A stretch of DNA of 64,000 nt from Tubiluchus corallicola (GCA_030141605.1 JAQGDQ010000135.1:356001-420000), one strand, 5' to 3'; shown: positions 37,601 to 49,199, counted from the stretch's first letter. Notes: generated by a model not told the origin, from the sequence alone. Translations and numbers: made by a program.

Positions 37601-40600
37601 CGTGGGCTCAGAGAAGCAACAGATTTTGGGAACATAAAGAACGATATGATGTGTAAAGACTCTCCACTACAATATGAAAGAAGCAACCCTGACATATGGG
37701 AGCAGTGACCACTACATTGTCTATCATATAAGGACCGATAGTTGCTCCCAACTAGTGCTCCCAAAAGCAGAAGTGCTCCTAAAAGTACAGAGTTCCTAGA
37801 ATTGCAGTTTCACCATTAGTGCACACAAGTTGAACACTTGACTTGACTGAAACTAGAAACGGTCTTCTTTGAATGATTATCGATCTCAAAAGAGGCAAAA
37901 TAATTTGTGTCTCTAAAACTACATTAACTACTTGACAAAAAATAATCAAAATAAAATCATCCTATTCTTATCATTAATTTTCATCTGAATTTGCACAATA
38001 TTCTGAAAATTGCCCATAGTTCCATGGAATTCCACAGCCCAGTTCCATCATTTCAAAACTTAAATGTGAATTGAGTCTCAAATTCTCACTAAAAATCTAC
38101 AGGAAAATTGCAAAAATTTCTTTATCTGTATTTTATATATTGTAGTTTTTAATCTTATATGTTTTCTGATCTTCTGTATTATGTGTTTCGAGGTGTTTTG
38201 TATTGTGCATAGGAAGCGTTTAAAGAAAAAGAAGCGAATATTATGAACTCTTGTTATCAATAATATATAATTACGCTAAAATAAATCGTATATGTCTAAG
38301 TGTAGCTAATTGATAAATGCTGACATTGCTGATTTGTCACATTTCCATATGTGTTAAAATCAGAGATTTTTAAAAACAAATTATTAGCTTGCTGAAACAC
38401 TTTAATTTTACTGCCTTTTAATGTCTAGCTACTAAATATCCCAACTTTTAATGTGTGAAGAAGCTTTCATTTATAAGAATAACAAATTAAGTACATATAA
38501 ACCACTTTTCTATTTTGTACTTAAATAATTTTATTTTTAAAATTAAGATACTTACAGGGGATGCATAGATGAGACCAATAACCCAAAATATTGCTATCAT
38601 TGGCAGAACTAACAATGAGCCAATAATGGGTCGTCTGAATGCCTAAAATAATACATTTACTTAGTTTAACTTTTTTGTTAACAAATAATATTAATATAAT
38701 TAAAATAATTAATATAGTGAAAAAAGCCAAAAGTTTGACATACTTACCCAGACAATTACAATTACTGTATTCATACAGAGTTTAGTCATATGAGCTTAAG
38801 ATTAATTTAAAAAATGTGAAAAAGTAAAGGAAAGACCAAAAGTTATGCAAATACAATATAGGCAAGCAACATATAACATAACACGTCACGTAATATAAAA
38901 CAGAAATTGTCAATATATCAAGCACATTTTCTTCAATAATATGGATCCTCACCTAGCAAAAGTTAGAGATCGTATCACCAAGAAGTGAGAAACGCTAAGT
39001 AGCAAAAGACAATGATATGAGCAAGACATTACATGAGTTAAATAAGAATGGAAACTCCTATTATATGTGACTATTATATGTACAAATCTTAGATGATACA
39101 TGTTTTTGAATTTTATGATAATTGACCCTTATTTTCTAATTTTATATTCAATTTGTGCTTCAAATAGGAAATCTTTACGTTGTGTCTACTAGCTACAAGC
39201 TATTGGCTACTGAAGTTGATTCACATTATTAGTAGCAAAAAATGTTATGAAGACTCCAATGATGACGGTTCTTTAGCAGCAACGATGATAGCAGCAAAGA
39301 CTTGACGTAATGTAATGGTGGCAGCTATAATTTTAAATGCATTGCATTGTAATCTGAAAGTGTCTTCCTAAAGAACTAAGAAAGCTTACCTGACAAGGCA
39401 AAATGTCAACTATGGCAGTCCGAAGAGCCTCTAGCTTCACTGAAATATACCCAACACACATGAAAATTTGAAGTCCATAGTAAAGAATTGCCCAAAGTTT
39501 TCTGATTGGAAGCATCGTCAAAATCTCTGACATGTACACCGAATTCCTCTTCATGGGATCTAACAAAGAATTTAGACTTAAATTGCAAAGAATGTTAATC
39601 CTGGATATTGATGCAACATAATACCAGGTGTCTTATGCTACATGTGTATTCTATGCTCTTTAGTTTTCAAAACGACAACATTTACCATAAAAGAACTCCA
39701 TGTATTTGTAGCTTGTGAGATGTGCATTATTGTAGTTTGTTCCATAGCCAGCAAAAGCAATCGTAGTAATTACACCAAGCATGCTAGTGATCATGATGTA
39801 TATGATGATGATAATGACATCACGAAATATATTGTAGTTTTTCCTGTTATAACTTGCCAATGATGAATAAACAGCCTGTCCAGGATAAGCAACAAAAATT
39901 CCCATCAGTGCTCCATTGACAACCTAGGAAATATAAACCCATGAAATGTATACATGGACGGTTCTTTCAAAAAACTGCAAATCGACTGCACACACTATAA
40001 ATTTAAAATGTTTTCACAGACAAAGCAGTAATTATATATATTACATAACCCTGACAGGCTATTAATAAATAAAAAAAGAAATAAACAAGTAATAACTAAT
40101 TGACTGATTGATTGGTTACTATATATTTCAGCAAAACAGCCATAAAAACATACAATTAAAATTTACAATGACTAAAACTAGAAATACTAAAAATTACTAT
40201 ATACAAAATGTGAGTAACAAATAAATAAATAAATATACGTATTCCAATCAATTACAGAACGACTTCACAAATATTTAGTCATTGTCTAGGAGCTGCCACA
40301 ATGCATAATTTTTCAAATCTAGAGCTGTATTTGCTAAATCTTTTTGCAGTATATCTGTATACATCAGTAGGTGACCCTCTCGGCTTTTTTGTCATTTCAA
40401 GAGTTTTACGTCATGCTATAGGAAGAGGAGACTCTTGAGGTAATCCTAGTGCATGCCCAATCCAATATCTTCTTACTTGTATTTCTTTACTCCGAGGATT
40501 CTTCTTGACCACATCATACGGATCATAATTGGATATTGTCAGGCCATTTAATACCTAACAAATATCTAACTAACATTTAGAGTGAGTTTATGGCAAATGG

Positions 40601-43600
40601 GAGCTCTTCACAGCAAGCTAATTACAGTGAGGCAAGGGAATGTACAGTGTGCCTCAATTGCATTTTAAAATGGTTTTTGGTACAGAAAACTGCTGTTTGA
40701 AGAGAAGCGATACTATAACTGTGGGTCCTAATTACTTCCTCCATAGTGCAATGGTGACTTGGTGTATGAGACTTGCATGACAACATTAGGAGCACGAGAT
40801 TTGTCAACCAGGGTTGAAGCCCTGGTGTAAGAGCAAGTGGAATCGTGGATTTCAAAGTAAGACTGGAAGCAAACATATGTAACTGTCAGTACTTTTTCTG
40901 ACCCATGTGAAGAACTGAACTCAACACAGTCAATCATAAACTGATAATTAATTCAGGCCTTTTAGCACTTCTGTGCTGTTCCACTAGGTCTCTGTCATAA
41001 TCATTGCCTCCATAGGTAACCCACGTAGGACACTAAAGGCTTCAGTAAAGAGGTGAATGAGCCAGCAATTTATTTCAACCACCTTATTAATTAGTTATGA
41101 TTAGCATAGTACTTGCAGACACAATTACAATTTTTACTGTGTTTGCTCTGACATTGCATAATTTTCTGACTATCTAATTTTTCCTTGATATGACTGGTCT
41201 GGTTTAACAAACAGTGATGTTCTGCAATAACCTATTTCCCCCAAGCATCCGCCCTGCACAATTAATGTATGCAGATTCGATCTGCAGGTGATGAGAGAGT
41301 GGAAACATGGTGCATTTTTTTATTGTTACTTGCCTTTAAATCTAGAAGTAAATAAAACTTGTATGCAGTTATTTTATTGTCTATAGATTGGTGTTCTTTT
41401 CTGGAACCTAGTAAAATAAATAACGTACGATTTAAGTAAACAATGCAGTTACGTAGGTCACCTAGTTATTAATGTAACTAAGTCTAATATATTTGAGTCT
41501 TAAATTTTTAAAGTTTTAAATTCTTAAAAGTCTTAAATTTTTACCGCTTTAGCAGTTGTGGTGTATTCGTACTTTAGAGAGGAAGTTCCAAAGTGGTATT
41601 GTAGTGACTGAGTAGCCCCTGGTAATGTCACAGCTCGAATTAACAGCACAATCCAAACGAGCAGTGGAAGAATGACAGTCACATATGCTACCTAAGAAAT
41701 AAAATGACTGTCACGATCGTGTTTGGCAGATTAAAATGAATGGCCATTTAACTGTAATAACACATTACGTGGCATTTGAAAGAACTACGAGCTGTTTCTA
41801 AATGTATTGTGTTGAGCCTGTTATTGAAAACTAATTAATGGAATTAGGCAAACCTGATAAACTGGCTCCATCTATTGTGAGTTCAACAAAGAAATGCTAC
41901 AGTTTAACTTTTAGACCAAATTTTGACTTTACGATGTCATGCCTATAGTACTGTTGCGACTGGATGATTAACTGGGTCACAATAGGTATGACTTGAGAGG
42001 TGCCTATTATTCCATGAAGTTACTGATATAGTTTAGTTAAATGGCTGACTCAATTAAACTTTGATGACTTGCAATAAGCTACGTGAACTGTTCACACTAT
42101 AAATTATTATCTTAAGTTGTGAGCATTCGCTGTTTTCGTTCACACCGTATCACCAAGGCTGTATTGGTCCATATTCTGTACTGTAGGAAGGAACTACCCC
42201 TCCTGCACCAGTAACTGCCTGCCTTAGAATTTAAACAAATATTGTTGTTCTTTAACATTTGGGGTCGCAGACCCGTTCGGCAATCCATCTTGACAGAAGT
42301 CGTCTGACTCAAGTTGGGCTAGCAAAGAATTTCGTGACCCGAATATTACACCGACAATGAAATTTCAGTGTTATCAAAAATGTAGCTCTAATACCATTTA
42401 ATTAAAGAAACTATAATAGTAATAAATATAGAATTTTTGTTATGAGAAGAAAGTGGCTAGAGCCCTATAGGTGTAGAATTAAACTTTAGTGTAAAACTAT
42501 CTATTTTTCAAATACTTCATGATGACTTTCATACAAGACACTAAACGTAGTGAGGAGACAACAAAGAAAATCTATTCTCCTCCTACGAACCATACTCTAG
42601 CAACATGACACTCTAGTGTATCACAGTGGTGACCAGTAATAAAGTCAGGGAAAAGTTGCAATTAGTTTATAGCGGCCAGATAAAAGTCACAATTTTTGAT
42701 AAGAAAAGTTAGGTAATCACTAAAAAATATTCAAGTCAGTTACCATTTATTTAAGAGTTATAAGCAGTTAAAGTAATAAAACAGCAAACATTTTAAGTCT
42801 GTTATTGACTGGTAATACGACAGTATTTATATATGATGGCATTATGTGTTTTAGAAAAGATATCACATTTTGTTCACTATCTTAAGGTTAGGGTTACTTC
42901 TTTTTTCCTATGACTTTCTGTCATAACTTTTTTCTGTAACTTTTTACCCTGTAACTTTATTACATAAGTTAATATAAGTTTATTACATACTGTTAATTAT
43001 TCAGTACAGTTAGTTGTTTGAGTCGAGTTTTTATCTTGTAATTATGAAACTGCAACAACTTCGTACCTTTCCAATGACTGTAATTCCAAAAAAGGATATC
43101 ACCATGACAAAGGCCCAAAACAAGCACAGTGCAAGAACTATATAGCCAACAAAGTAATGTCCCAACACATTGCTGTTAAAAATAATTAGTCATCATATTA
43201 AATGATATCTTCTCATGTCTGATTTTATGTTACACTGATTAGCATTTATTTCCAAATGCAAAGATGTAACAGAGACAAAAAACTCTACAATATCTCAAGC
43301 ATTTCATTAGTGCCTGTCATAAAACTTTTAAAATTCATTCAAAGTTTACTCAACCAACAGGAGCTTGCCCACTTGTTCAACAACTATTTCAAAATGTTTT
43401 TTAAGATTTATGGCAATTTTTTAAGAAATATGCAAATATCTTACTCAAAGAATTCTTCAGGTCCTGTATGACCAAGCTCATTAAACACTCCAGACAAAGT
43501 CATGTTTAGGTTGCCACATTCTATAAAAACAACAAAATTGAAAGTTTTTAAAACAATTGAGCAAGATGTTAAATTATAATCATGTATTGTATTGTTTATA

Positions 43601-43683
43601 TGGAATTACTTGTCTGAAATAAAATTATAATCAGTCAATTATACATATAATATTTAAAAGTGATAACTCTAGAATTCTCTCTC

Positions 43684-43719
<36 letters not shown>

Positions 43720-43722
43720 CCT

Positions 43723-43768
<46 letters not shown>

Positions 43769-46371
43769 TCTCTCTCCTCTCCCCCTTTACTCAGTTCAGT
43801 AGCCCATGCTTTGTGTCCTAATTGTAAATATTGTAAGTTTATGTGTGTGTATGTTATTTAATTGTTATTTATTGTTATCGTAACTTTAATTTGAATATGA
43901 ACTTTACATTTGGAATAAACGATAAATGAAATCAAAATCTCTCCCTCTCTCTCCTTCCTCCATCCCTTTCTCCTCTTTCCCTTTTCTACCTCTCTTCTCT
44001 CTTTCCTTTTTACCATTTTTCTCTTTCTTTTTAACTCTTCAAAATCCATGTTCTGTTTTTATTTCTGCATCTGGCATAACGTGTCAACACATTGATATAA
44101 ATTTATAATAAAAGACTTACGATCTGTGTTCCATTCATTGTTGCAAGTGTTATGGTAAGGCACATCTTTCATGGATAAACAAAAGTAATAAATACCCAGG
44201 ACACCAAGGCCAGAGGCATGAAGAATGTCATAGGCAGATATGAGCACTTGAGCTATACCAATACCTGCAAAGATAATAAAACAATAGAAATATTGGGAGA
44301 GGTAGGGCCATCTTAACACATGGGCATGTTGGCAGTTGCCTGATGGCCCCAAGTGCATAGGGGGCCCCATATTAATCTGTGTATGTTGTGACTTGCTGTC
44401 AATAAATAAATATTATACCATACTATGGAAAATGACATCCTGAAGACCATTGACTTCAAGCTGATTACAAAGCAGTTCTCTGTGTCAGCTCCGCCTGTAT
44501 GGTTTACCAACTGAGTATAATATTATGTTGAAATTTTTGCATTTTCAAGGCTCATGTTATATTGATCAAATATTTGTGTGTTGTTAATTCTTGTTGTACA
44601 GCATGTTTTTTAATGTTTAAACACTGATTTTGTTGGAAGTACTGATGGAACAAATATAATATTTTTATGTTTAATTTTATAAACCATTTACATTTTTATT
44701 CATGCGAATTGTTGTGAAGATAGGGTCTTTAGTGCACTGCTTTGCCAGGGGGGGGGGGCTTTAATGCTGTTAAGACGACCCTGGGGAGAAGTTATAGGGC
44801 TGATTACGATACCTAAAGCAAAGCAATTATGGTACCTAAGGCCTAATGGACACACAGCAGAGAAAAGAAAATAAGAAAAGTTAACCCTTTTTTGTTGTTT
44901 TTGTTTTTTTTGTTTTTTGTTTTGATTCGAATTGTTTTGCAGTTGTTTCGTGATTTTTTTTGTACTGAATGCGTACCCTGCAAATGAGTGATGATTAGTT
45001 TTCGACCAGGTTGGCAGGTGTGCAGCAGTTGTTTGTGTTTTTGTTTTTGTTTCACGATCCAAGCAGTATTTGATTGCGAAAAGTTTGTTTATGCTTTTTG
45101 AAACAAAATTTTCCGTTTTCTATTTTTTTATTTTCTCTGGTACACGTGGATTGTTTTAATTTTTCTTTTGTGTTTCGTGTTTTGCCTGTCCATGCATTAC
45201 AAACACTATCCAATGATAACAATGAAATTATGTCATAAGTTCGTGTTCCAAACAAAATTGAACTTATGCAAGTGTGGTCTTCAAATGGCGATAGTGACTG
45301 CAATGTTTACTTTAATTTTGTCTGAAAAACTATGTCACGCTACTTTATCTATATTGTTTTTTAATATTTTCTGAATTTATCTTTGAAGCTTGGATAATAT
45401 TTGGGCGTGCAGCCCCTCAAAGTCAGTTTGCATTTTTAGAGAAATTCATTAAGTGTGAGTTGCTTGTTATTACACATCTTCAGTTACAGGCTATACCAAC
45501 ATTTGAATCAACTGAACAAACACAAATCTAAGTTCTAAGCAAAGTCTCTCATACCTCCGAATAGCGGAGAAGCTCTCCAGACAGCCAGAGAACCAGATGA
45601 TGAGTACTGACCCAAGTACATCTCTAAAAATATTAATGGAGCAGCCAAAATAACCAACGAGAAGAGATAAACCACCAATGTTGTTCCTGGGGAGAAATAA
45701 GAGATAGTATTAGCACGGTATTTAAACATAACATATCCTCAAATCAAAACATTCCTTAATATTTGTCAAGATTTCTCTGCCGGAATGTAATTCAGTTAGT
45801 GGGTGAAGCAGGCAGTCAGTCGGTCAGTTCCACCAATCAGTGGTCGCAATACTACAACAGCACTAAATACCTCCTGTTACCTGGTGGCATCAAGGCTGTA
45901 TTCATACAGTTTATTATGCACACAGCAAAGCTCTTTGCAAAAAAAGTTTTAGTTCAATTTTCATGCCAGCTTATCATAATAATAGGTACCTTAATTTAAT
46001 AAACGTTCTGCCTTTCAATATTTAAACTATAAACAGCTATCTTTACCCATTATGAAGAAAATGATGCTATATTAAAAGTAATGTTCATAACCCTCAATAG
46101 AGGGCTCTCTGTGTTTTTTCTTTTAGTGCAGTCAGGCTTGGGCTATGAGCTGTCTTGCATAGGAAATGCAGTGAAATAAAGTTCCTTGTTTTTTCATAAA
46201 TATTGCTGGTCAGCAGGATGATTTCTCAACAACATTACCTCCTTTAGCATCCGAGAATATTTCCGGAGCACCAACGGAACCAGTGAACAATACATAAGTA
46301 AAACAGGTAAAAATAAATTCTGGGCGAGAAGTGGCCCATTGTTTCCTTGGATTTTCATATCCCATTGCTAC
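34527..46371 (-). CDS. Gene B: divergent SLC6-fold transporter lacking ion-site residues
   Basis: Complement join 46371-46239, 45686-45555, 44264-44121, 43520-43445, 43172-43067, 41691-41545, 39923-39686, 39559-39390, 38642-38556, 36892-36799, 36673-36552, 35209-35048, 34601-34527. From ATG at 46365 this gives 559 codons plus stop, the usual SLC6 size, with twelve hydrophobic segments and all introns GT-AG. Scaffold hallmarks are kept: LIFLEMYLGQYSS (TM2), the loop-2 cysteines C127/C136 beside NNEWNTD, N-glycosylation NMT at 140, IRAVTLPGA (TM5) and SLASYN (end of TM6). Ion-site positions are not: TM1 GNVWRFP reads GSVGAPE (29-35), the TM6 Gln and Ser are M251 and V255, the TM7 NSxTS reads IMITS, and the TM8 Asp-Ser is G360-Y361. 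The protein is clearly an SLC6 relative at the plasma membrane; Na+/Cl--driven uptake is doubtful. No frame damage is seen. Confidence 0.92.
34815..34995. repeat. Degenerate (ATC)n tract
   Basis: Trinucleotide ATC/GTC-rich sequence in the last intron of gene B. Confidence 0.85.
35048..35209 (-). CDS. Gene B exon: TM12
   Basis: 54 codons, phase 0; acceptor TTTTACAG, donor AAA|GTGAGT. Encodes a loop (WIRRFPADQSLRYFPVRIVG) and the helix SVVLAVAIWTIVWIVLAAVR ending in Lys-Lys. Confidence 0.88.
35846..35998. repeat. (GAT)n tract
   Basis: Mostly GATGAT units in the intron between the TM11 and TM12 exons of gene B, orientation opposite to the tract at 34815. Confidence 0.9.
36344..36463. repeat. 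Three tandem 40-bp units in gene B intron
   Basis: AATTAAAATACATTAGAGAA then ATTTCCCTTGTCTTACCGAA, repeated three times with one substitution. In the minus (gene) orientation each unit carries TTCGGTAAGAC, a good splice-donor match. Confidence 0.95.
36552..36673 (-). CDS. Gene B exon: TM11
   Basis: 2 nt plus 40 codons; acceptor TTTGCAG, donor GTG|GTGAGT. Encodes ATAPRRKIHRNLSSMFGRIL, a basic cytosolic loop, then a hydrophobic segment LLLGLVIPVLLV. Confidence 0.88.
36799..36892 (-). CDS. Gene B exon: TM10
   Basis: 31 codons plus 1 nt; acceptor TTTTACAG, donor ATA|GTAAGT. Encodes LSSRFFNRLWDSIFFYPLLL and ALECVAFALVY, matching the E..A..WVYG end of SLC6 TM10. Confidence 0.9.
38556..38642 (-). 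CDS. Gene B exon: TM9
   Basis: 29 codons, phase 0; acceptor TATTTTAG, donor CCT|GTAAGT. Encodes AFRRPIIGSLLVLPMIAIFW and VIGLIYASP, matching a basic cytosolic turn and TM9 of SLC6 (...GLP...GG.Y). Confidence 0.9.
39390..39559 (-). CDS. Gene B exon: extracellular loop 4 and TM8
   Basis: 2 nt plus 56 codons; acceptor TTTGTTAG, donor CAG|GTAAGC. Encodes SEILTMLPIRKLWAILYYGL and an aromatic helix, then KLEALRTAIVDILP. It aligns to LP...LWSILFF.ML..LG.DSQF..VE......D. The Asp-Ser of the second sodium site reads Gly360-Tyr361. Confidence 0.94.
39686..39923 (-). CDS. Gene B exon: TM6 and TM7
   Basis: 79 codons plus 1 nt; acceptor TTCCTAG, donor ATG|GTAAAT. Encodes VVNGALMGIFVAYPGQAVYS then SLASYN. 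The family's DA.TQIFFSL.VGFG stretch is replaced while ASYN is retained, so the register is secure. Then FRDVIIIIIYIMITSMLGVI (TM7), where the Na+-site Asn of NSxTS is Ile. Confidence 0.94.
40080..40560 (-). mobile_element. RTE-like LINE C-terminal relic in gene B intron
   Basis: Minus-strand frames read VRRYWIGHALGLPQESP, then a stop, then KKPRGSPTDVYRY, corresponding to the R(R)xxWxGHxxRMP...KRxRGRPxxTW block at the C-terminus of RTE/BovB-type elements. ATAAATAAATAAAT at 40219-40233 is nearby. Confidence 0.65.
41545..41691 (-). CDS. Gene B exon: TM5
   Basis: 49 codons, phase 0; acceptor TTTCTTAG, donor GCG|GTAAAA. Encodes VAYVTVILPLLVWIVLLIRA and VTLPGATQSLQYHF, matching the RGVTLPGA..G...Y signature of SLC6 TM5. 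Confidence 0.95.
43067..43172 (-). CDS. Gene B exon: TM4 and start of TM5
   Basis: 1 nt plus 35 codons; acceptor TTAACAG, donor AAG|GTACGA. Encodes NVLGHYFVGYIVLALCLFWA and a hydrophobic helix ending FFGITVIGK, equivalent to KG...GK before TM5 in the family. Confidence 0.93.
43445..43520 (-). CDS. Gene B exon: extracellular loop 2
   Basis: 2 nt, 24 codons, 2 nt; acceptor TTTATAG, donor TGA|GTAAGA. Supplies the second loop cysteine (QCGNLNMTLSG) and the N-glycosylation site NMT, then a linker ending PEEFF before TM4. Confidence 0.9.
43676..43787. repeat. (CT)n microsatellite
   Basis: Pyrimidine tract with few interruptions, in a gene B intron. Confidence 0.97.
44121..44264 (-). CDS. Gene B exon: TM3 and extracellular loop 2
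   Basis: 2 nt, 47 codons, 1 nt; acceptor CCTGCAG-type (TTTGCAG), donor ATC|GTAAGT. Encodes IGIAQVLISAYDILHASGLG, an aromatic helix end, and DVPYHNTCNNEWNTD, matching the family's LPW..C.N.WNT..C loop. Confidence 0.94.
44303..44783. mobile_element. hAT-like non-autonomous element with target duplication
   Basis: Ends TAGGGCCATCTTAAC and (inverted) CAGGGTCGTCTTAAC. Flanking 8-mers are GGGAGAGG and GGGAGAAG (7 of 8). 481 bp, non-coding, inserted 38 bp upstream of a gene B splice acceptor (exon start 44264). Confidence 0.75.
45555..45686 (-). CDS. Gene B exon: TM2
   Basis: 2 nt, 43 codons, 1 nt; acceptor TCCCCAG, donor GAG|GTATGA. Encodes TTLVVYLFSLVILAAPLIFL and EMYLGQYSSSGSLAVW, then RASPLFG. 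This is the most family-typical stretch of the protein (PLFFLE..LGQYSS.G....W...P.F.G in SLC6). Confidence 0.95.
46239..46371 (-). CDS. Gene B first coding exon: N-terminus and TM1
   Basis: Acceptor TTTTTAG at 46372-46374, donor GAG|GTAATG. The probable start ATG is at 46365-46363 in GCAATGG context (purine at -3, G at +4); the short stretch before it would be 5'UTR from an upstream exon that I could not locate. Encodes MGYENPRKQW, then EFIFTCFTYVLFTG and SVGAPEIFSDAKG. The spacing from the helix to the conserved GG matches SLC6 TM1 with no gap, but Asn, Trp, Arg and Phe-Pro of GNVWRFPYL are all replaced. Confidence 0.85.
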
Positions 46372-46374
46372 CTA

Positions 46375-48930
46375 AAAATAAAAAATAAGGGAACATATAA
46401 ACATATCTATTTTACACAACTAATGTGAAAAGGTTAAAAAAACAAGAATAAGTTCCTTGGGAAGGTTTTGTGATAGTAAATTCATCCTCTTCTTACAGGC
46501 TTCAAATCTGTTTTAAGAGTGGTGATGAATCTATATGAAGCTTGGCTACTTTAATGTTTGGGACGTTATCACGTTTTGGGTGCATTCTTACACATATTGA
46601 TTTATATAAAAAAACTACGCTGCGAATATACATGTTAGGTACATACAACAGTCTCTTACAATGTTCAGTAAATCTCATAAACTACTAGTTTATCGAATGC
46701 TTGGTACATCACACAAGTAATACCTGAGAAAGCTTGCTCGATCATACAGTAAATCTATTAGCTGAAATGTGTGTTTGTCAGACTGAAAACTGTGAAATAT
46801 ATTTTATGCCTCTATTTATTTTATTACTTGCCCCGTTACTATGAAATAGATGGACGTTATTACACAAGGGCACGATATTACACTACTTCTAATATGTTGT
46901 CAATTTTTTCCGGATAATGAAGTGCGACTATTGAAAATTTCAGTTTACTAAATTTTTATTAAACTGTTGCTTATTAAATTAGTGAATTTATAAATCACTA
47001 ATTAACAAAACAAGTTCGACTCGAACTATTGGACTCAGTGTCATGACGATCTATTGTGATTTGGTGGAGCCTATTTTTCTAGTACAATTGTGCAGAGCTA
47101 TGATCTATTTAAAACTAACGAAATTGTAATTTTTTTTACAAAATGGTGTCAATGCCGCAACCTTCAAATTGGTAGAACAGAAGTATGAGTTAGGTAGTTG
47201 ATGTGGAATTTACTCTACTGTATTCTTACAAAGTTTTATGACGTTGCATTGTGGATTCACGTAATTTTGGGGTTTTTTCTGAAAATGATACTATTGCCAC
47301 CATATTTAATTCAATATGGCGGATGGAAACTCTGACTCCGTCATTCGATGCAGAATTCATTCTAGTACGTTCAAAACAAAACAGATGTTCTACGACCAAA
47401 AACTGTTAAAAGTTATGAAAAAGCGCACTATCCTCACACTAATTAGTATTAGTATTCAGTTCATAAAGGTTTAAATAACTATCAATTAAAAAAGCTGAAA
47501 CTGTCATTTCTAGTTTATCAAAAGGCAAAAAAGATAAAGATACTTATTTACAGTCGCTGGGACAACAGACAACATTAGCCATAGGCGGCTCTTAACGAAT
47601 ACAACAACAACACTGAGACGCCTAAAAACACAGGTAACAACTGTTTGCGCTAATACAGGTGGTAATGAGATTCTAACTCGGGTTGGAAAGCAGATGAGTA
47701 CCAACAGTCCGTTACTTTAACGAAGCGGGAACATGCGTCATTTTAACCGAACGATTTGTTGTTGAAACAAATTTTTGAACGGCACAATTAAGTTTAACGA
47801 AATAGCCAACGTGACAGTCCCTACGTGAGCCAAAAATAGGCGGCGTACTCCTCACGGGCATGGCCAGGCGCTGGAGCAAGCAAATAAAATAGACGCCTTA
47901 ACACATACAAACAATTTTTGAGGTATTGATTATAGATTTTAATTTTATGTTTAAAATAAAAACACGAGGAAGATACAGAAAGGAAGTATATAATTGTTAT
48001 TTTGTATTTAAAATTAAAACACAATGAAAATTTTTATAGCAAGTCATAAATCTCAAAACAAAACAAAAACACGTGTTATATTTTAATTTTAAACGTAAAC
48101 TGAAAACAAAATGAAGCACTGTGAAAAACGTATTATGAGCGAACTACAACAGTCTCTTTCGTCTAGGTTTCCTTCTAGCAAAGTAATCTATAACTTTAAT
48201 ATAATCCGCCTTAGTAGTCAACTCTTTCAAAGCTAGAGCAAAGCTAACCCAGATAGTCTATTCGTGCCCATTGTAGAAACGAAGATAGGACTTTATCTGT
48301 TTCAGCCGACTAAATGATCATCCAGCAACCACACAAATGAACTAAAAAAATTGTTAAAAACGCGCCAATTTTGAAAAATGTGCTAGGGAGAGCGGTTGCT
48401 CCTTTGCTCCCCAATTAGCTATGTCACTGATACTATCTATAACCGCACCCATACATGATACGTTGTTGTAAAAAACAGGATCAGTACAATGTTGCCGTTT
48501 TAGAGTGGCTTGCAAACGCTAAGAACAGAGAATGTATCACCCTAAACATATTAGCATACTGAAGTCTAAAATAATTGAAAAGTCGGGTCGTACTTGACAT
48601 TCGTCCTTAAACATTGTAAACATTAGTGACATAACTATAGTTATTCAGAAGTGAGTGAATCACTGAATTCGTATATCATCCCCTATTTTTTCATTTTTCA
48701 ATTGGTTCACTCCATGCAAATATGAGTGAAGTTGCAAGACAGACAGTTTCAAAATTATTTACAAACATAAGATGGAAACAAAAACGTGCGTATATGTTGA
48801 CCCACGTTTTAAATCTTGTCAACGGAGACCATAGAGAGAAATCACAACTCGCACATAGCAAGTCAATTTGCCAGGCGTATACAATTTGTCGCCTGGGGGG
48901 AAATTCCATGAAATTCGGGTCAGGTTACGC
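46375..48930. other. Region upstream of gene B coding sequence
   Basis: Should contain a 5'UTR exon and promoter of gene B, because its first coding exon begins at a splice acceptor. I could not identify the exon. No other gene seen. Confidence 0.4.
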
Positions 48931-48933
48931 ATA

Positions 48934-48943
48934 GTCACGTGAC
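48934..48943. promoter_or_regulatory. GTCACGTGAC palindrome 1
   Basis: A perfect ten-base extended E-box (core CACGTG), the preferred site of MiT/USF-type bHLH-zip factors. A second identical site lies 127 bp downstream. Confidence 0.4.
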
Positions 48944-49070
48944 AAGTCCGTTCATGAATGCAAGAATAATGAATGATGTGTTACAGCCACTCTCTGAGCC
49001 TAACCAGACCGGGCCAACGCTAGTGCCCATGGCATTCAGAGTCAAGCTGTTGAGTGAAGACGGGTGATAA

Positions 49071-49080
49071 GTCACGTGAC
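49071..49080. promoter_or_regulatory. GTCACGTGAC palindrome 2
   Basis: Identical to the site at 48934, in a locally GC-richer stretch (48935-49170) that could be a promoter for minus-strand gene B. Confidence 0.4.
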
Positions 49081-49199
49081 GCCCCGCGTTTGCCGTGTTA
49101 AAAGAAGCTTAAAACTCGCAATTAATCACGGCCATGAGCTACTGTTGCATCGGACCTGGCTTTGCAAGACCTTGATTACAAAGTAACAGCCAGTTAGCA

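Noticed and set aside
40720-40850. Possible tRNA-derived SINE around CCAGGGTTGAAGCCCTGG
   Set aside because: The local hairpin is clear, but A and B boxes are not at consistent positions; it may be only a small palindrome.
44700-45062. 120-codon minus-strand frame rich in Lys/Gln/Asn
   Set aside because: Low-complexity translation of a T-rich intron stretch between two confirmed gene B exons, partly inside the hAT-like element.
47815-48429. Possible hAT element starting CAGTCCCTACG and ending CTATGTCACTG
   Set aside because: The ends match poorly and the flanking 8-mers differ, so no boundary could be supported.
48722-48934. 70-codon plus-strand frame near the GTCACGTGAC site
   Set aside because: No recognisable domain, no splice signals, and overlapped by an equally long frame on the other strand.
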